64,000 nt of DNA from Capsulimonadaceae bacterium (GCA_031292625.1 JARLGU010000032.1:32797-96796); one strand, 5' to 3'; counted from the first letter of the stretch, positions 25,873 through 36,344 are shown. Program-made: numbers and translations. The notes: a model not told the origin generated them from the letters alone.

Positions 25873-27012
25873 CTATGGCTTCGTCGACTGCATAGCGGCT
25901 TTGCCCGCCGTATCGTCGAGCCACTCCATTTTGAGCACGGGATGGATCGTCAGGACATTGGGCGCGCGCCCTTCCTGGCCATGATCGAAATCGAAAAATC
26001 CGACCCCCGTAAGCCGGACCTTCACGGGATAGAGCAAACGGCGCATGATCGTGCCAGGATGCCGTTCCCCGGCGAACTCCTCGTCGAACTGGAAGCGAAC
26101 CACTTCGATGTTCGACTTCCATGCGCTGGTCGGCGCGATGGCCGACGGATCGGGGATCGCCGCGAGGATCGTATCCGTAAAGTGCGTTCCGGCGAGCTTG
26201 TTGTAAGCCGCCTCATCCGCCGGTGAAAGGTTCTCCGGCTTGCCGCCCTTGATTACCAGGACGTAGTCGCCGTCGGGAGCAACGCCAAACGCAACGATGC
26301 TTCCCTCGACAACCCATGGCGTCGTCTCATACGGCTCGTAACGGACCGTCGTGTTCTCGTAACCCTCAACCCTGGGCGTCGTTGCGAGATCCTCGACTTC
26401 CTGCGGCACGGGTTCGTCAAATGTCCGGAATACCGACTTCGCTTCCGGATCCAAGCCGACCTTCACCGCCCAGCGCTCGCTGCGCCCGTCAAAGAGATGC
26501 GCGCCAGGAAGTTGCAGCGACCTAAGCAGGTTAGCCTTGTACTCTGTAACCGCCGATTCGCGGATCGCTTCAAGCCGGCGAGCCCGTAGGGCGCGCGAAG
26601 AGCGCGCCGAATGCCGGCGATGCTTCGGCAACACTTCGGCCACCTTCGCAGTCTTCGTGGATTTCTCCGCTTCCTTTGCTTCCTTGCCCGGCGCAACGCC
26701 GCCAGGCTTTCCAGCGGTACTGACGCCGGGGCGAGGTCTGTGCGCCATATTCGCAGGCATGGGCGGACCGCCCGGGCCAGCATGATGATGGATGCCGGGG
26801 CCGCCAGGACCGACGGGCGGGCCTCCGGGATGAGGAGACAACGCCGTGTTAGGCGCTGCGGACGGCGCTGGCGCGGCGTGCTGCCAGGGCAGCTTAAACG
26901 AGAACAATCCCCCTGCCTGTGCGGGAGATCCAAGAATAATAGCCGTCCCAACAAGTCCCGCAGCCAGAGTGCGAGAGATAGAAACGATCGGAAGTGCCTT
27001 TGTGAGGCGCAT
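25873..27012 (-). CDS. Exported protein with Pro/Gly/His linker, unknown function
   Basis: A 379-residue protein with a signal peptide (ISRTLAAGLVGTAIILGSPAQA). Residues about 45-105 form a low-complexity Pro/Gly/His linker (PGGPPVGPGGPGIHHHAGP), followed by a basic Lys/Arg/Ala helix and a folded C-terminal domain of about 220 residues (YKANLLRSLQLPGAHLFDGRSERW; YEPYETTPWVVEGSIVAFGVAPDGDYVLVI). The His-rich linker could bind metal ions (inference). The C-terminal domain was not recognised. Confidence 0.75.
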   Translation of the reverse strand: MRLTKALPIVSISRTLAAGLVGTAIILGSPAQAGGLFSFKLPWQHAAPAPSAAPNTALSPHPGGPPVGPGGPGIHHHAGPGGPPMPANMAHRPRPGVSTAGKPGGVAPGKEAKEAEKSTKTAKVAEVLPKHRRHSARSSRALRARRLEAIRESAVTEYKANLLRSLQLPGAHLFDGRSERWAVKVGLDPEAKSVFRTFDEPVPQEVEDLATTPRVEGYENTTVRYEPYETTPWVVEGSIVAFGVAPDGDYVLVIKGGKPENLSPADEAAYNKLAGTHFTDTILAAIPDPSAIAPTSAWKSNIEVVRFQFDEEFAGERHPGTIMRRLLYPVKVRLTGVGFFDFDHGQEGRAPNVLTIHPVLKMEWLDDTAGKAAMQSTKP

Positions 27013-27228
27013 AGCTTACTCCTGCGCAATAATGGCGGTAGCTTTAGTATGCCACGTCGCTAGCCGAAAATCCTCCATTTGCGAGGAGATCGCCATGATT
27101 TGCCCATCGAAACGGTCTGTATGAACTGATTCGCGGCATTAACCAGCGCGTGACGTCGACATTTCCGTCTAAGAACCCTTAAGCGCTCTAAGAGAGGGCG
27201 TGTAATAACTCTGCATGGTGTGAAGAGA

Positions 27229-27268
27229 TTTCAAGACGGCTCATGCCGCCGGGGCATTTATTCTTGGT
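27229..27268 (+). repeat. Fragment of the dispersed intergenic repeat
   Basis: About 40 bases (ACGGCTCATGCCGCCGGGGC and flanks) match one end of the repeat copy at 62350-62550. The rest of the element is absent. Confidence 0.45.
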
Positions 27269-27324
27269 CGCTCCAGGTTAATCACAGCCAGCTGCTTGCG
27301 ACAAAATCGCCGTCTTCGTCGCAC

Positions 27325-27370
27325 GAAAAATGGCCAGCCGGTTCGACAAGTTCACCGCTCTTAGAGCGCC
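27325..27370 (-). repeat. 46-bp dispersed repeat, copy 1
   Basis: In reverse complement it matches 29617-29662 with about five mismatches. The core is CTTGTCGAACCGG followed by GGCCATTTTTC. It lies between the exported-protein gene and gapA. Confidence 0.6.
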
Positions 27371-27439
27371 GCTCGAGCCTGCTCCTTCATTTCCAGTCCA
27401 TCCCGAATCAACATGCGCCATGAAAATCCGCGGATCAAA

Positions 27440-27470
27440 GACGACGGCATTAAGCTTCAATGCCGTCGTC
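27440..27470 (-). terminator. Terminator of gapA
   Basis: A perfect 12-bp stem, GACGACGGCATT (27440-27451) with AATGCCGTCGTC (27459-27470), 37 bp downstream of the gapA stop codon. On the minus strand the stem is followed by TTTGA, a weak T run. Confidence 0.65.
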
Positions 27471-27506
27471 CTCGACCAATCGGGTGTACGCTTTCCTGCC
27501 TAGCCT

Positions 27507-28520
27507 TTAAAATCCCCTCTCCGAAAGAAACTTGATCAAGTCGGCGACACGACTCGCGTATCCCCATTCGTTGTCGTACCACGCGACGACCTTTACAAAA
27601 CTGCCAAGTCCGATCGTATCGAGCGCGGAAAAGATCGACGAGTACGGGCTGCCCTTTAAGTCGCTGGAGACGAGGGGTTCTTCGGTATATCTTAGAATGC
27701 CGGCGAGAGGTCCAGCTTCGGCGGCCGCGCGGTGTGCCTCGTTGATCTCAGCCACGGTCACATCGCGGCTAAGAAGCGCCGTGAAGTCTACGGCGGACAC
27801 GGTTGGCGACGGAACGCGGAACGACATGCCAGTAAACCTTCCCTGAAGCGTAGGAATGACCAGTCCCACGGCCTTCGCCGCCCCCGTACTGGACGGGACG
27901 ATATTCACCGCGGCCGCGCGGGCATCTCGCAGATCCTTTGCCGCCGTGTCGACAATCTTCTGCGAGTTCGTGTACGCGTGAATCGCGGTCAGCAATCCCT
28001 TCTCGATGCCAAAGTTGTCGTTCAGCACCTTTGCAATCGGAGCCAACCCATTGGTCGTGCAGCTCGCGTTCGAGATGACGTGGTGTGTTGCGGGATCGTA
28101 TGCGTCGTGGTTAACGCCAAGGACGATCGTTATATCCTCATGCTTTGCGGGCGCGCCGATAATAACCTTCTTTACGCCTCGGCGCAAATGCTCCCTAGCC
28201 TTGTTTGCATCGGTAAAAAGTCCCGTGGTTTCGATAACGATATCGACGCCGTCGCGCCCCCAGGGAATGGCGCCCGGTTCACGCTCGGAGTAGACGCTGA
28301 TCCCTTTGCCATTGACTTCCATGCCGCTTTCCAGACCAACAACACTCCCCTTGAAGTCGCCATAGTTTGTGTCGTGCTTCAATAGAAACGCATTCGTCTT
28401 CGCGTCCGCTAAGTCGTTGACGGCGACAACGTCGATCTCGCCAGCATACTTTTCGGTAATCGCTCTGACCGACAAACGTCCGATACGGCCAAATCCGTTA
28501 ATTCCAACTCGTGTTGCCAT
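27507..28520 (-). CDS. gapA: Glyceraldehyde-3-phosphate dehydrogenase
   Basis: A 337-residue NAD-dependent enzyme that oxidises glyceraldehyde 3-phosphate to 1,3-bisphosphoglycerate in glycolysis. The Rossmann start RVGINGFGRIGR, the catalytic cysteine C154 in SNASCTTNGLAP, TVDGPS-like PSSTGAAKAVG and the C-terminal WYDNEWGY are present. ATG 28520 is preferred over the GTG nine bases earlier because AAAGGAAG fits its spacing. It is divergent from the CGNR-protein gene. Confidence 0.96.
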   Translation of the reverse strand: MATRVGINGFGRIGRLSVRAITEKYAGEIDVVAVNDLADAKTNAFLLKHDTNYGDFKGSVVGLESGMEVNGKGISVYSEREPGAIPWGRDGVDIVIETTGLFTDANKAREHLRRGVKKVIIGAPAKHEDITIVLGVNHDAYDPATHHVISNASCTTNGLAPIAKVLNDNFGIEKGLLTAIHAYTNSQKIVDTAAKDLRDARAAAVNIVPSSTGAAKAVGLVIPTLQGRFTGMSFRVPSPTVSAVDFTALLSRDVTVAEINEAHRAAAEAGPLAGILRYTEEPLVSSDLKGSPYSSIFSALDTIGLGSFVKVVAWYDNEWGYASRVADLIKFLSERGF

Positions 28521-28707
28521 GCTGCCCACTTCCTTTCTTTATTGATGACCTGCAAATCGCAGCAAGTCCTGTAACCCGCCAAGCACGCGCGGCTCGGCGC
28601 ATTTCACATAGGCTCTCGTCACGCGGAGCGCGATCACGGTCAAATGGTCGCGCAACCTAAGTCATCGCTCGACAATCCTCTTTCACCTTCAAAATCTATT
28701 TTTGATA

Positions 28708-28770
28708 GTGATAAACCATTGTATCACAAATGGGATATTACTTGTCAATACCTGTTTTGCCTGTCATAAT
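28708..28770. promoter_or_regulatory. Divergent gapA/CGNR promoter region with inverted repeat
   Basis: An inverted repeat, GTGATA-8-TATCAC (28708-28727), resembles the operator words near the GntR/LacI regulator. On the minus strand TTGACA (28743-28748) and TACAAT (28718-28723), 19 bp apart, could drive gapA. On the plus strand TTGTCA (28742-28747), 17 bp, then CATAAT (28765-28770) would start transcription at or next to the CGNR gene's ATG at 28777. Confidence 0.5.
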
Positions 28771-28776
28771 CAGAGA

Positions 28777-29448
28777 ATGAACGAAACGGAGGCGCGCGCC
28801 GGCATCATTGCCCCGGGGCTCAGCGTCGAAACATTGTTTGCGAGCGAGCGTTTATGTCTCGACTTTATCAACACCGAATATCGTCGGAGAGAGATTGCGG
28901 TAGACATAATCGCAACGGCCGATCAGCTCCGGAGGTGGCTGCGAATGGCGGAAGACATTCGCGGGTTGCCGCTTTGCGAGGATGAAGATTGGGACGCAAA
29001 GAACGGCGAAACCATCCTCCTGCGAGCTGTTGAGTTGAGGACGGCCCTTCGCACTCTCGTACAGAGCGCGATCGACAAGACGCCGGCATCGGCGACCGCC
29101 ATCGAGGTCGTTAACGCCATCCTCCGGACGAATCCGGCGTACACGCAACTCGGCGTCAGCAATGGGACGTTCCGCGAGTCTTTTTCGGTCATTCAGCCTC
29201 GTGAGAAGTGGCTCGTCGCAATCGCCAATGATGCAGTCGACCTCTTGTGTCACGCCGACCTATCGCTGCTTCGACAATGCGAATACCCAACGTGCATTCG
29301 CGTCTTCTACGACACGACAAAAAACCACAAGAAAAGATGGTGTGCGGAAAAATGCGGCAGCCACTCGAAGGCGGCAGCCTACTACCGTCGGAAGGTCGCC
29401 AAAGCGGTTCAGACCAGGATCGGCACGCCAGCGCCTAAATCCCAGTGA
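28777..29448 (+). CDS. CGNR zinc-finger/ABATE-domain putative regulator
   Basis: A 223-residue protein. The N-terminal ABATE-like domain (LCLDFINTEY ... LRRWLRMAEDIR) is a likely ligand- or stress-sensing region. The C-terminal treble-clef zinc finger has C-x4-C in CEYPTCIRVFYD and C-x3-C in RWCAEKCGSHSKAAAYYRRK, where the family's CGNR is CGSH. These proteins are thought to be DNA-binding regulators. ATG 28777 is preferred; there is no clear Shine-Dalgarno sequence, and a promoter ends 6 bases upstream, so the mRNA may be leaderless. Confidence 0.82.
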   Translation: MNETEARAGIIAPGLSVETLFASERLCLDFINTEYRRREIAVDIIATADQLRRWLRMAEDIRGLPLCEDEDWDAKNGETILLRAVELRTALRTLVQSAIDKTPASATAIEVVNAILRTNPAYTQLGVSNGTFRESFSVIQPREKWLVAIANDAVDLLCHADLSLLRQCEYPTCIRVFYDTTKNHKKRWCAEKCGSHSKAAAYYRRKVAKAVQTRIGTPAPKSQ

Positions 29449-29616
29449 TTGCCTTCTTCGATGATTTCAATTGGCAATCGTGCGCACCCGCCAGATTCCC
29501 GGCGTTGACGGAGGCTGCCCCTTACTTCGAAGCTGCTCAAAAAATGGGGATTGAATATTAGGACTCGCTTTGTAAGGGAAGATGAGGATTAAGATGCCCT
29601 CCATGGCCGGCCCTTC

Positions 29617-29662
29617 GGCGCTCTCAGGGCGGTGAGCTTGTCGAACCGGCGGGCCATTTTTC
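29617..29662 (+). repeat. 46-bp dispersed repeat, copy 2
   Basis: It matches the reverse complement of 27325-27370. Conserved blocks are GGCGCTCT, GCGGTGA, CTTGTCGAACCGGC and GGCCATTTTTC. It is intergenic. Confidence 0.6.
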
Positions 29663-30060
29663 TTTTGCCGCTTCACCCTCATCCTGTTGGCGAGCCGTGC
29701 GCGAAGCGCTTGAAAGATGGCCCGGCGGCCATAAAAGCGTTCCCAAGTCCTGACCAGTTTTGGGGAAGCACTCGCATCTATTCATATCAACGATTGTCAC
29801 CGATATTGGCGCGGTTTCCGGCCGTGAACGACCGTCCTGAGATTTCAATCCCCATCAATGGCCCCATCAATGGGTCTGCCGGATCTACTGGCCGTCTACC
29901 GATTAGGCCCGTTCACGGGCGTTCTCAACACAGGCCGGCCCCTTCAGGACCGGACTCGCTCCGCTGTTAACAGTGATAGATGCGATTGCCTTGATTTTGG
30001 GGAAGCGCTCGCGTGACGCACAGCAAGCGAAAGTCAAGAATATTCTGTGTTCAATAATAC

Positions 30061-30089
30061 TTGGCAATGTGGTAAAATAGCCATATAAC
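30061..30089 (+). promoter_or_regulatory. Sigma-70 promoter of the AhpD-like gene
   Basis: A -35 TTGGCA (30061-30066), 17-bp spacer and -10 TATAAC (30084-30089), about 58 bp upstream of the ATG. Confidence 0.6.
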
Positions 30090-30146
30090 AAAACTGGCGG
30101 CAGCGAGAGCGCTCCCCGGTATTCGACACCAAAGGAGTTAGAGATC

Positions 30147-30515
30147 ATGACAAGAGATTTTCCGGCGTATCGTAAGGACCTGAAGGGCCTTATTGCCAAA
30201 CTCGGCAAGGAAGCGCCGGGCGCGATCAAGGGATTCGGACAGCTTCACGAGGGCGCAATGAAGGCGGGCGCGCTCGATGTCAAAACAAAGGAGCTCATCG
30301 CGCTCGGGATCGGCATTGCCTCTCGCTGCGACGGCTGCATCGCGTTCCACACGCACGAGGCGTTGGTTGAGGGAGCGACGCGCGAGGAAATCGTCGAGAC
30401 GATCGCAGTTGGCGTACTCATGGGCGGCGGCCCGAGCCTGATGTACAGCGCGCACGCCATGGACGCGCTGGAACAATTCGAGGCGGCGGGCGTCGGTTCC
30501 TCAAAAAGTGCGTAA
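30147..30515 (+). CDS. AhpD-like carboxymuconolactone decarboxylase family protein
   Basis: A 122-residue all-helical protein of the CMD/AhpD family. The redox motif C-x-x-C is present as C61/C64 in SRCDGCIAFHTHEAL, with the following His typical of the alkylhydroperoxidase-like branch. It probably reduces peroxides or acts in thiol redox exchange. AAAGGAG lies upstream of the ATG. It is monocistronic and is followed by a dispersed repeat copy. Confidence 0.9.
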   Translation: MTRDFPAYRKDLKGLIAKLGKEAPGAIKGFGQLHEGAMKAGALDVKTKELIALGIGIASRCDGCIAFHTHEALVEGATREEIVETIAVGVLMGGGPSLMYSAHAMDALEQFEAAGVGSSKSA

Positions 30516-30522
30516 AAAACGA

Positions 30523-30765
30523 AAGGCCTTACAAGACGGCTTCCCGGCCGCCGTGGCCGTATTTGAAAAAGGGCCGTCACGACGTTTGCACCGCTTAACG
30601 ATGTGCGCTGGGATCGGACGTTAGCGGCAAAGCGATGTGCGCGTGTTGACGAGTCATTGTCAATCACCGCCGTGAACGAGGCGCGGGCAAAAAATTGCCC
30701 CGGCGGCACGAGCCGTCCTGAATCATTCTCGCAATACGCCAGTCTATTACACACCCTCTCAAAAG
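30523..30765 (-). repeat. Dispersed intergenic repeat, copy B
   Basis: A full-length copy of about 240 bp. On the minus strand it runs from GTGTGTAATAGAC-like ends through GGACGGCTCGTGCCGCCGG, CGTTCACGGCGGTGATTGAC, GTCCGATCCCAGCGCACATC and CCCTTTTTCAAATACGGCC to AGCCGTCTTGTAAGGCC. It is the best-preserved single-unit copy in the window. Confidence 0.75.
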
Positions 30766-30860
30766 CAAGCGAATGCGCTCCGAGAGCGGTCGTCCTTATG
30801 TCTACTGAGTCCGAAGGCTGAGCCGCGACTATAATACGCGTGAAGAAACCAGGCAACATA

Positions 30861-31229
30861 ATGTACATTCGTACGAGAGATGGTGAAGCGGAACCGTCGC
30901 TGGACCTGACCGAGCATGTGCTCAAGGCGCTCGCGCACCGGAGCCGCCTGCTGATCGTCCAGACAATTGGCCGAGGCGAAGCGTGCGTCACCGACCTCCA
31001 GCAGGTTGTCGGGTCGGACATGTCCACCGTCTCGAAGCACCTAACCGTACTGAAGAGCGCGGGGGTAGTCGAGGACCGCAAGGCGGGACTGCAGGTGTTC
31101 TATCGCCTGCGTATACCCTGCATCGCCGACTTCGTGCATTGCATCGGTTCGGTAATGGCCGGCCTGCCGGTGACCCTGCCGCAGGAACTCTTGCCAGGCC
31201 GATGCGACGGGCAGACGCCTTCCGATTAA
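30861..31229 (+). CDS. ArsR-family transcriptional regulator
   Basis: A 122-residue winged-helix repressor. LKALAHRSRLLIVQTIGRGEACVTDLQQVVGSDMSTVSKHLTVLKSAGVVEDRKAGLQVFYRL has the full ArsR/SmtB pattern. A Cys lies in the alpha3N-like region (EACVTDL), with others in IPCIADFVHC and PGRCDG; these could sense metal or sulfane sulfur (inference). TATAAT lies at 30830-30835, and AGG precedes the ATG by 7 nt; a GTG start 21 bases upstream is possible. It is probably the local repressor of the downstream RND operon. Confidence 0.9.
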   Translation: MYIRTRDGEAEPSLDLTEHVLKALAHRSRLLIVQTIGRGEACVTDLQQVVGSDMSTVSKHLTVLKSAGVVEDRKAGLQVFYRLRIPCIADFVHCIGSVMAGLPVTLPQELLPGRCDGQTPSD

Positions 31230-31377
31230 GACGATACTCATGATCGATACGTGGCTAATTTCCCAATTAAGAAATTATGTGCAAGTGACTGGCCCGGCGC
31301 GGCCGGGCCGCTTGACAAACTCGCGCTCTCAAGACCGGCCACTCTTCTTCGAGCTTCGCGCAATGTGGAGAGAATAT

Positions 31378-32844
31378 ATGATTCGCTTAACAAGATCGAC
31401 TGTGCTGACCGGCGCTTTGAGCGTTGCCATTAGCCTAACGGCCGGATGCCAGAGTCGCGTCCCCGGACACGACGCCGCCGCGCCGCAAGCCGTAGCCGTT
31501 CGCACCTGCACTGTCTCTGCAAGCGACACGCCAAAATGGCTCGATGCGACAGGGACGGTCTCCGCGCAGTTCACGGCGGACATCTCGACGCGCACACCGG
31601 GGCGAGTCACATTGATCGCGGTCAAAGAAGGCGACCGGATACGCAAGGGGCAGGTTCTCGTCTCCTTAGACGCTGCCGATCTCGACGCATCGGTCGCGCA
31701 GGCCGGGGCCGAAGTGCGCGCTTCCGCCGTCCAATACCAAAGCGCCGCCGTTGCCGCGAACATGGCGGCGGCAACCAGCGCCGCCCAGATTGAGTCGGCC
31801 AAGGCGCGGGTCGAGCAGGCAGAGGCCGCGCTTGCGACGGAGTCGGCGAAGCGAGACCTTGTAAACGCGGGGCCGCGGCAACAAGAGCGGGTCGCGGCCG
31901 CGCAAAATGTCGCCCACGCGGATGCAGCTCTCGTGCTGGCGCGCAAGACGTACGATCGCATGGCGACCCTGTACAAGAACGACGCCATCACCGGGCAGCA
32001 GCTCGACGCCGCCAAGAGCGACCTCGACGGCGCGCAGGCCGCGTATCAATCCGCTCTGCAGCAACAGAGCATGACCGACGAAGGCAGCCGCGCCGAAGAT
32101 AAGGCGGCAGCCGACGCGGCCGTTGCGCAAGCCAAAGCGGGTCTCGATGCCGCTCGCGCCGGGCTCGTTCAAGCACAAGCCGAAGCGCTGGTCGTCAGCG
32201 TTCGCCATGCAGACATGCGGCAAGCGCAGGCGCAGATCGGACGGGCCAAGGCGGCGCTTGGCGCGGCGGTCGCGAACAGGAGCTATTCCACCATCGTCGC
32301 GCCTTTCGATGGCGTTGTGGCACAGCGCCTTGCCGACCCTGGAGCGATGGCCGGTCCCGGCGTTCCGCTCTTGAAAATCCAGGGCGGCGAATTGCGCTTG
32401 GACGCCGTCGTCCCCGAGAGCGCGTTGGCGGCGATACATGTCGGCGCTACGCTCCCTATCTCGCTTGACGCGCTCGGCGGCAAGCCTTCGAGCGCAACCA
32501 TAATCAGCATATCGCCACAGGGCGACGCCGCCAGCCATACGTTTGTCGTAAAGGCGCGCCTCCCGTACGACGTGAATGCGCGCGCCGGCATGTTCGGCCG
32601 GGCGCGAATCCGTACGGGCCTCGATCATAGGCTAACCGTGCCGGCGTCAGCCGTGGTCAGCCGCGATGGCCTGAGTTACGTCTACGTCGTCCAAAATAAG
32701 GTCGCGCGCTTGAGGCTCATCAGCACCGGTACGGCGGCAGGCGAGCGCGTAGCCGTTACATCTGGCCTCACAAGAGGCGAGGCGGTCGCCATGACGAACG
32801 TCGATAAATTGACCGACAACGCGAGCATCGAGGAGACCAAGTAG
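31378..32844 (+). CDS. RND efflux periplasmic adaptor lipoprotein (HlyD/AcrA type)
   Basis: A 488-residue membrane-fusion protein. The signal ends in the lipobox LTAGC, so it should be a lipoprotein. Next come a lipoyl half-motif ([23 protein letters not shown]), a long alanine-rich coiled-coil hairpin (about 120-270), a second lipoyl half ([22 protein letters not shown]) and a beta-barrel/MPL region ([22 protein letters not shown]). It bridges the inner-membrane pump and an outer-membrane channel. No TolC homologue is encoded here. ATG 31378 follows GGAG. The pump gene starts 5 bp downstream. Confidence 0.92.
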   Translation: MIRLTRSTVLTGALSVAISLTAGCQSRVPGHDAAAPQAVAVRTCTVSASDTPKWLDATGTVSAQFTADISTRTPGRVTLIAVKEGDRIRKGQVLVSLDAADLDASVAQAGAEVRASAVQYQSAAVAANMAAATSAAQIESAKARVEQAEAALATESAKRDLVNAGPRQQERVAAAQNVAHADAALVLARKTYDRMATLYKNDAITGQQLDAAKSDLDGAQAAYQSALQQQSMTDEGSRAEDKAAADAAVAQAKAGLDAARAGLVQAQAEALVVSVRHADMRQAQAQIGRAKAALGAAVANRSYSTIVAPFDGVVAQRLADPGAMAGPGVPLLKIQGGELRLDAVVPESALAAIHVGATLPISLDALGGKPSSATIISISPQGDAASHTFVVKARLPYDVNARAGMFGRARIRTGLDHRLTVPASAVVSRDGLSYVYVVQNKVARLRLISTGTAAGERVAVTSGLTRGEAVAMTNVDKLTDNASIEETK

Positions 32845-32849
32845 CCGCC

Positions 32850-35800
32850 ATGCAAAACGGAACTGAAGGACCTCAGCGCCTGGGAGTCGCGGGGCGACTC
32901 GCAGCCATGTTTATCCAGTCCAAATTGACCCCGCTGCTTATCATCATGGCGATCCTGCTCGGCGTGTTTGCGGTCGTGCAGACGCCGCGCGAAGAGGAGC
33001 CGCAGATCATCGTCCCCATGATGGATGTAATCGTCCAGATGCCGGGAGCCTCTCCCGAAGAGGTGGAGCGCCGCGTCACAATCCCCATGGAGAAGCTCAT
33101 CTGGGAGATCCCCGGCGTCGAGTATGTTTACTCGACCAGCAGTCCCGGGCAGTCGATGGTGATTGTACGCTACTATGTCGGCCAGGACCAGACCTCGAGC
33201 ATGGTCAAGCTGCGCGAGAAGATGCAGTCGCACTTCGACATCATCCCGCCCGGCGCATCGCAGCCGATCATCAAGGCGCGCTCGATCGACGACGTTCCGA
33301 TCCTCGCCGTGACGCTTCACAGCAAACGCTACGACGACTACGCCCTGCGCCTGATGGCCTTGCGGGTCGAGGACGAGATCAAGCAGGTGGACAACGTCTC
33401 CGAGACGACGATCATCGGCGGACGCAAGCGCGAGATTCGCGCGGTGCTCGACCGGGATAAGATGACCGGCTATGGACTTACTCCAGCCGGAATCGAATCC
33501 TCATTGGATTCGCAAAACGACCGGCGGACCGCTGGCAGCTTCGCGACACCTTCCGGCGAGGCGACTATACGCGCTGGCCAGTTCCTCAAACGGACGGACC
33601 AGGTCGCCGATGCGGTCGTTGGCGCTCAGAACGGTCGTCCCGTGTTGCTTTCCGACGTCGCGAGCGTGCAGGACGGACCCGACGATCCCGCGCAATACGT
33701 CTATTTCGGATCGGGACGAGCCTCGGTCGCGAATGGACATCCGCTTCCAGCCATCGAACCCGCTGTCACGATCTCGGTCGCCAAGCGTCCCGGCAAGAAC
33801 GCCGTGGACATCGCGAACCGGGTTCTGGCCAAAGTGAATTCGCTAAAGGGAACCATTCTGCCATCCGACGTGACTGTCACGGTGACGCGCAACTATGGTG
33901 AAACGGCGACAGAGAAGTCGAACGATCTGCTCTTTCACATGCTTCTCGCCGTCGTTTCCGTCTCGCTGCTGATCGCATTCACGCTTGGCCGCCGCGAGTC
34001 GATCGTTGTCGCGGTCGCGATCCCGGTGACGCTCGCGCTGACACTGCTTGTTTTCTATCTGCTCGGCTACACGCTCAACCGGATCACCCTGTTTGCGCTG
34101 ATTTTCTCGATCGGCATCTTAGTAGACGACGCCATCGTCGTAGTCGAGAACATTGTCAGGCATTACCGCACCCCGTCCGACACACCGAAATCGCTAATGG
34201 CGACTACGATCGAGGCCGTGGATGAGGTCGGCAACCCGACGATCCTGGCGACGTTCACCGTGATCGCGTCGATCCTTCCGCTCGCATTCGTCGGCGGTCT
34301 TATGGGACCGTATATGCGCCCGATACCGGTCGGCGCGAGCGCCGCAATGCTTTTTTCGCTGGCGATTGCGTTCATCGTGACGCCGTACCTAGCGTTCAGG
34401 CTATTGCGCACGGAGGCGCAAGAGGCGAACCGGCCAAACCACTCGCACGAACGCCGCGAGGATCTGGCTGCTCGCCTTTACCGACGGGCTATGGCGCCGC
34501 TCATTCGGCTTCGCTGGGCGCGCATGACGTTTCTGCTGGCGCTCGTCACGCTGCTCTTTGCGGCGTGCAGCCTGCTAGCGATGAAGCTGGTCACTGTAAA
34601 GATGCTGCCATTCGACAATAAGAACGAGTTCCAGGTAATCGTCGATATGCCGTCGGGCGCCACGCTTGAACAGACTGCGGCCGCGACCCGCGCCATCGCG
34701 GATTATGTCGCGACCGCGCCGGAGGTGAAGGACTACGAAATGTATGCCGGCACGGCCAGCCCCTTCAATTTCAACGGCCTCGTTCGGCACTATTTCAACC
34801 GAAGCCAGGCGTACCAGGCCGATATCCAGGTCAACCTCGTAGGCAAGGATGACCGGAAGGCGCAGAGTCACGCGATCGTTAAAAGGCTGCGTCCCGGAAT
34901 CGCTGAGATCGCGCGCAACTGGGGCGCTCGCGTAAAGGTCGCTGAAGTACCGCCTGGCCCACCGGTCCTCGAAACGCTCGTCGCCGAAGTGTACGGTCCA
35001 ACCGGAGCGGACAGGATCGCGGTTGCCAGCAAGGTGAAGGCCGTATACCAATCGACGCCAGGCGTCACCGATGTCGACTGGTATGTGGACGATGACCGGA
35101 CGACGTACGACTTCGTCGTCGATAAACAAAAAGCCGCGCTCGCCGGGGTGGATGAGAATGCCGTGGAACAGACCCTCGCCACGGCGATGGAAGGTCGCTC
35201 GATCGGGCTCGCGCACGACGAAACCGCACGTGAGGATGTGCCGATCTCATTGCGCCTGCCGAGGCCGGAGCGGAGCGGCGTGAGCGCGCTTGCCGGAGTG
35301 TATGTCCCGTCGTCGGCGGGAAAGCCGGCTCCGCTTTCCGAGCTAATCAATGTCGCGCCGGGACAAACAGAGAAGGCGATCTACCATAAAAACCTGATGC
35401 CGGTCGTCTACGTGACGGGCGACGTTGTCGGCACGCAGGAAAGCCCGGTTTATGCCATTCTCGCGATGAACCCAAAGCTCGCCGAGATTCCTCTGCCGGG
35501 AGGCGGCAAGCTGAACGTACTAAGCATCCGTCCGCCGCTGACGACAGCGAAGCCCGAGATGAAATGGGACGGCGAGTGGTTCATCACGTATGAAGTCTTC
35601 CGCGACATGGGCATCGCGTTCGCGGCCGTGATGGTGCTGATCTACATCCTTGTCGTCGCATGGTTCCAGTCGTTCAAGACGCCGCTAGCGATCATGGCGC
35701 CGATCCCAATGACGCTGATCGGCATCCTTCCCGCGCACGCTATGATGCATGCTTACTTCACCGCGACATCGATGATCGGCATCATCGCCGGAGCGGGGAT

Positions 35801-36128
35801 CATCACGCGCAACTCGATCATCCTCGTGGACTTCATCGAGCTTCGCCTGCGCCAGGGAATGCCGCTGGCGGAAGCGGTCGTTGATGCTGGCGCGGTTCGC
35901 TTCCGGCCAATCCTGCTCACCGCAGCCGCGGTCGCCGTCGGCGCGTTCGTGATCCTGCTCGATCCGATTTTCCAGGGGCTCGCAATCAGCCTGATGGCTG
36001 GCGCATTCTCATCGACGCTCCTCTCGCTGCCGGCGGTTCCGATCCTGTATTATATGATGCACAAGAAGACCCACGCGCAGCACGTCTCAGTCGCCCCAAG
36101 CGACCAACCAAAGGATAACCAAGAATGA
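32850..36128 (+). CDS. RND efflux transporter permease (AcrB superfamily)
   Basis: A 1,092-residue inner-membrane pump with the usual layout. TM1 ([18 protein letters not shown]) is followed by porter subdomains, a block of six helices (about 360-570) containing [15 protein letters not shown] with the proton-relay acidic pair, a second periplasmic half, and a final helix block with [19 protein letters not shown]. The N-terminal region [20 protein letters not shown] is typical of AcrB-like pumps in metal/sulfur-associated operons. The stop overlaps the next start by ATGA. Confidence 0.93.
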   Translation: MQNGTEGPQRLGVAGRLAAMFIQSKLTPLLIIMAILLGVFAVVQTPREEEPQIIVPMMDVIVQMPGASPEEVERRVTIPMEKLIWEIPGVEYVYSTSSPGQSMVIVRYYVGQDQTSSMVKLREKMQSHFDIIPPGASQPIIKARSIDDVPILAVTLHSKRYDDYALRLMALRVEDEIKQVDNVSETTIIGGRKREIRAVLDRDKMTGYGLTPAGIESSLDSQNDRRTAGSFATPSGEATIRAGQFLKRTDQVADAVVGAQNGRPVLLSDVASVQDGPDDPAQYVYFGSGRASVANGHPLPAIEPAVTISVAKRPGKNAVDIANRVLAKVNSLKGTILPSDVTVTVTRNYGETATEKSNDLLFHMLLAVVSVSLLIAFTLGRRESIVVAVAIPVTLALTLLVFYLLGYTLNRITLFALIFSIGILVDDAIVVVENIVRHYRTPSDTPKSLMATTIEAVDEVGNPTILATFTVIASILPLAFVGGLMGPYMRPIPVGASAAMLFSLAIAFIVTPYLAFRLLRTEAQEANRPNHSHERREDLAARLYRRAMAPLIRLRWARMTFLLALVTLLFAACSLLAMKLVTVKMLPFDNKNEFQVIVDMPSGATLEQTAAATRAIADYVATAPEVKDYEMYAGTASPFNFNGLVRHYFNRSQAYQADIQVNLVGKDDRKAQSHAIVKRLRPGIAEIARNWGARVKVAEVPPGPPVLETLVAEVYGPTGADRIAVASKVKAVYQSTPGVTDVDWYVDDDRTTYDFVVDKQKAALAGVDENAVEQTLATAMEGRSIGLAHDETAREDVPISLRLPRPERSGVSALAGVYVPSSAGKPAPLSELINVAPGQTEKAIYHKNLMPVVYVTGDVVGTQESPVYAILAMNPKLAEIPLPGGGKLNVLSIRPPLTTAKPEMKWDGEWFITYEVFRDMGIAFAAVMVLIYILVVAWFQSFKTPLAIMAPIPMTLIGILPAHAMMHAYFTATSMIGIIAGAGIITRNSIILVDFIELRLRQGMPLAEAVVDAGAVRFRPILLTAAAVAVGAFVILLDPIFQGLAISLMAGAFSSTLLSLPAVPILYYMMHKKTHAQHVSVAPSDQPKDNQE

Positions 36129-36316
36129 CAACCGAACGATGGCTGAGATTGATCGCAGGGATCATGACGCTGCTGAGCGTTACGCTAACTATTCTCGTCA
36201 GCAAGAATTGGATCTGGTTCACCGCCTTCATCGGCGTCAACCTCCTGCAATCCGGCTTCACGAACTGGTGTCCGATGAAGTCGCTGCTCGAACGGTTCGG
36301 AACAAAGTCGGAGTAG
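36125..36316 (+). CDS. DUF2892 inner-membrane protein (YgaP-type)
   Basis: A 63-residue protein with two predicted helices ([18 protein letters not shown] and [16 protein letters not shown]) followed by [13 protein letters not shown], the Cys-Pro motif of DUF2892 proteins. In YgaP-like proteins this domain is fused to a rhodanese; here the rhodanese is the next gene. Translational coupling with the pump gene is likely. Confidence 0.88.
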   Translation: MTTERWLRLIAGIMTLLSVTLTILVSKNWIWFTAFIGVNLLQSGFTNWCPMKSLLERFGTKSE

Positions 36317-36344
36317 CTACTCCGCAATCTGGAAAGGAAATGAT

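Larger units (their letters stand above)
29449..30146. other. Gene-free stretch with repeats
   Basis: About 700 bases in which no frame has credible protein composition. It carries one copy of the 46-bp repeat (29617-29662) and two copies of TTTTGGGGAAGC-CTCGC (near 29758 and 29996). There are also short inverted words CGCATCTAT/ATAGATGCG and a duplicated CCCCATCAATGG. It ends with the promoter of the AhpD-like gene. Confidence 0.55.
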
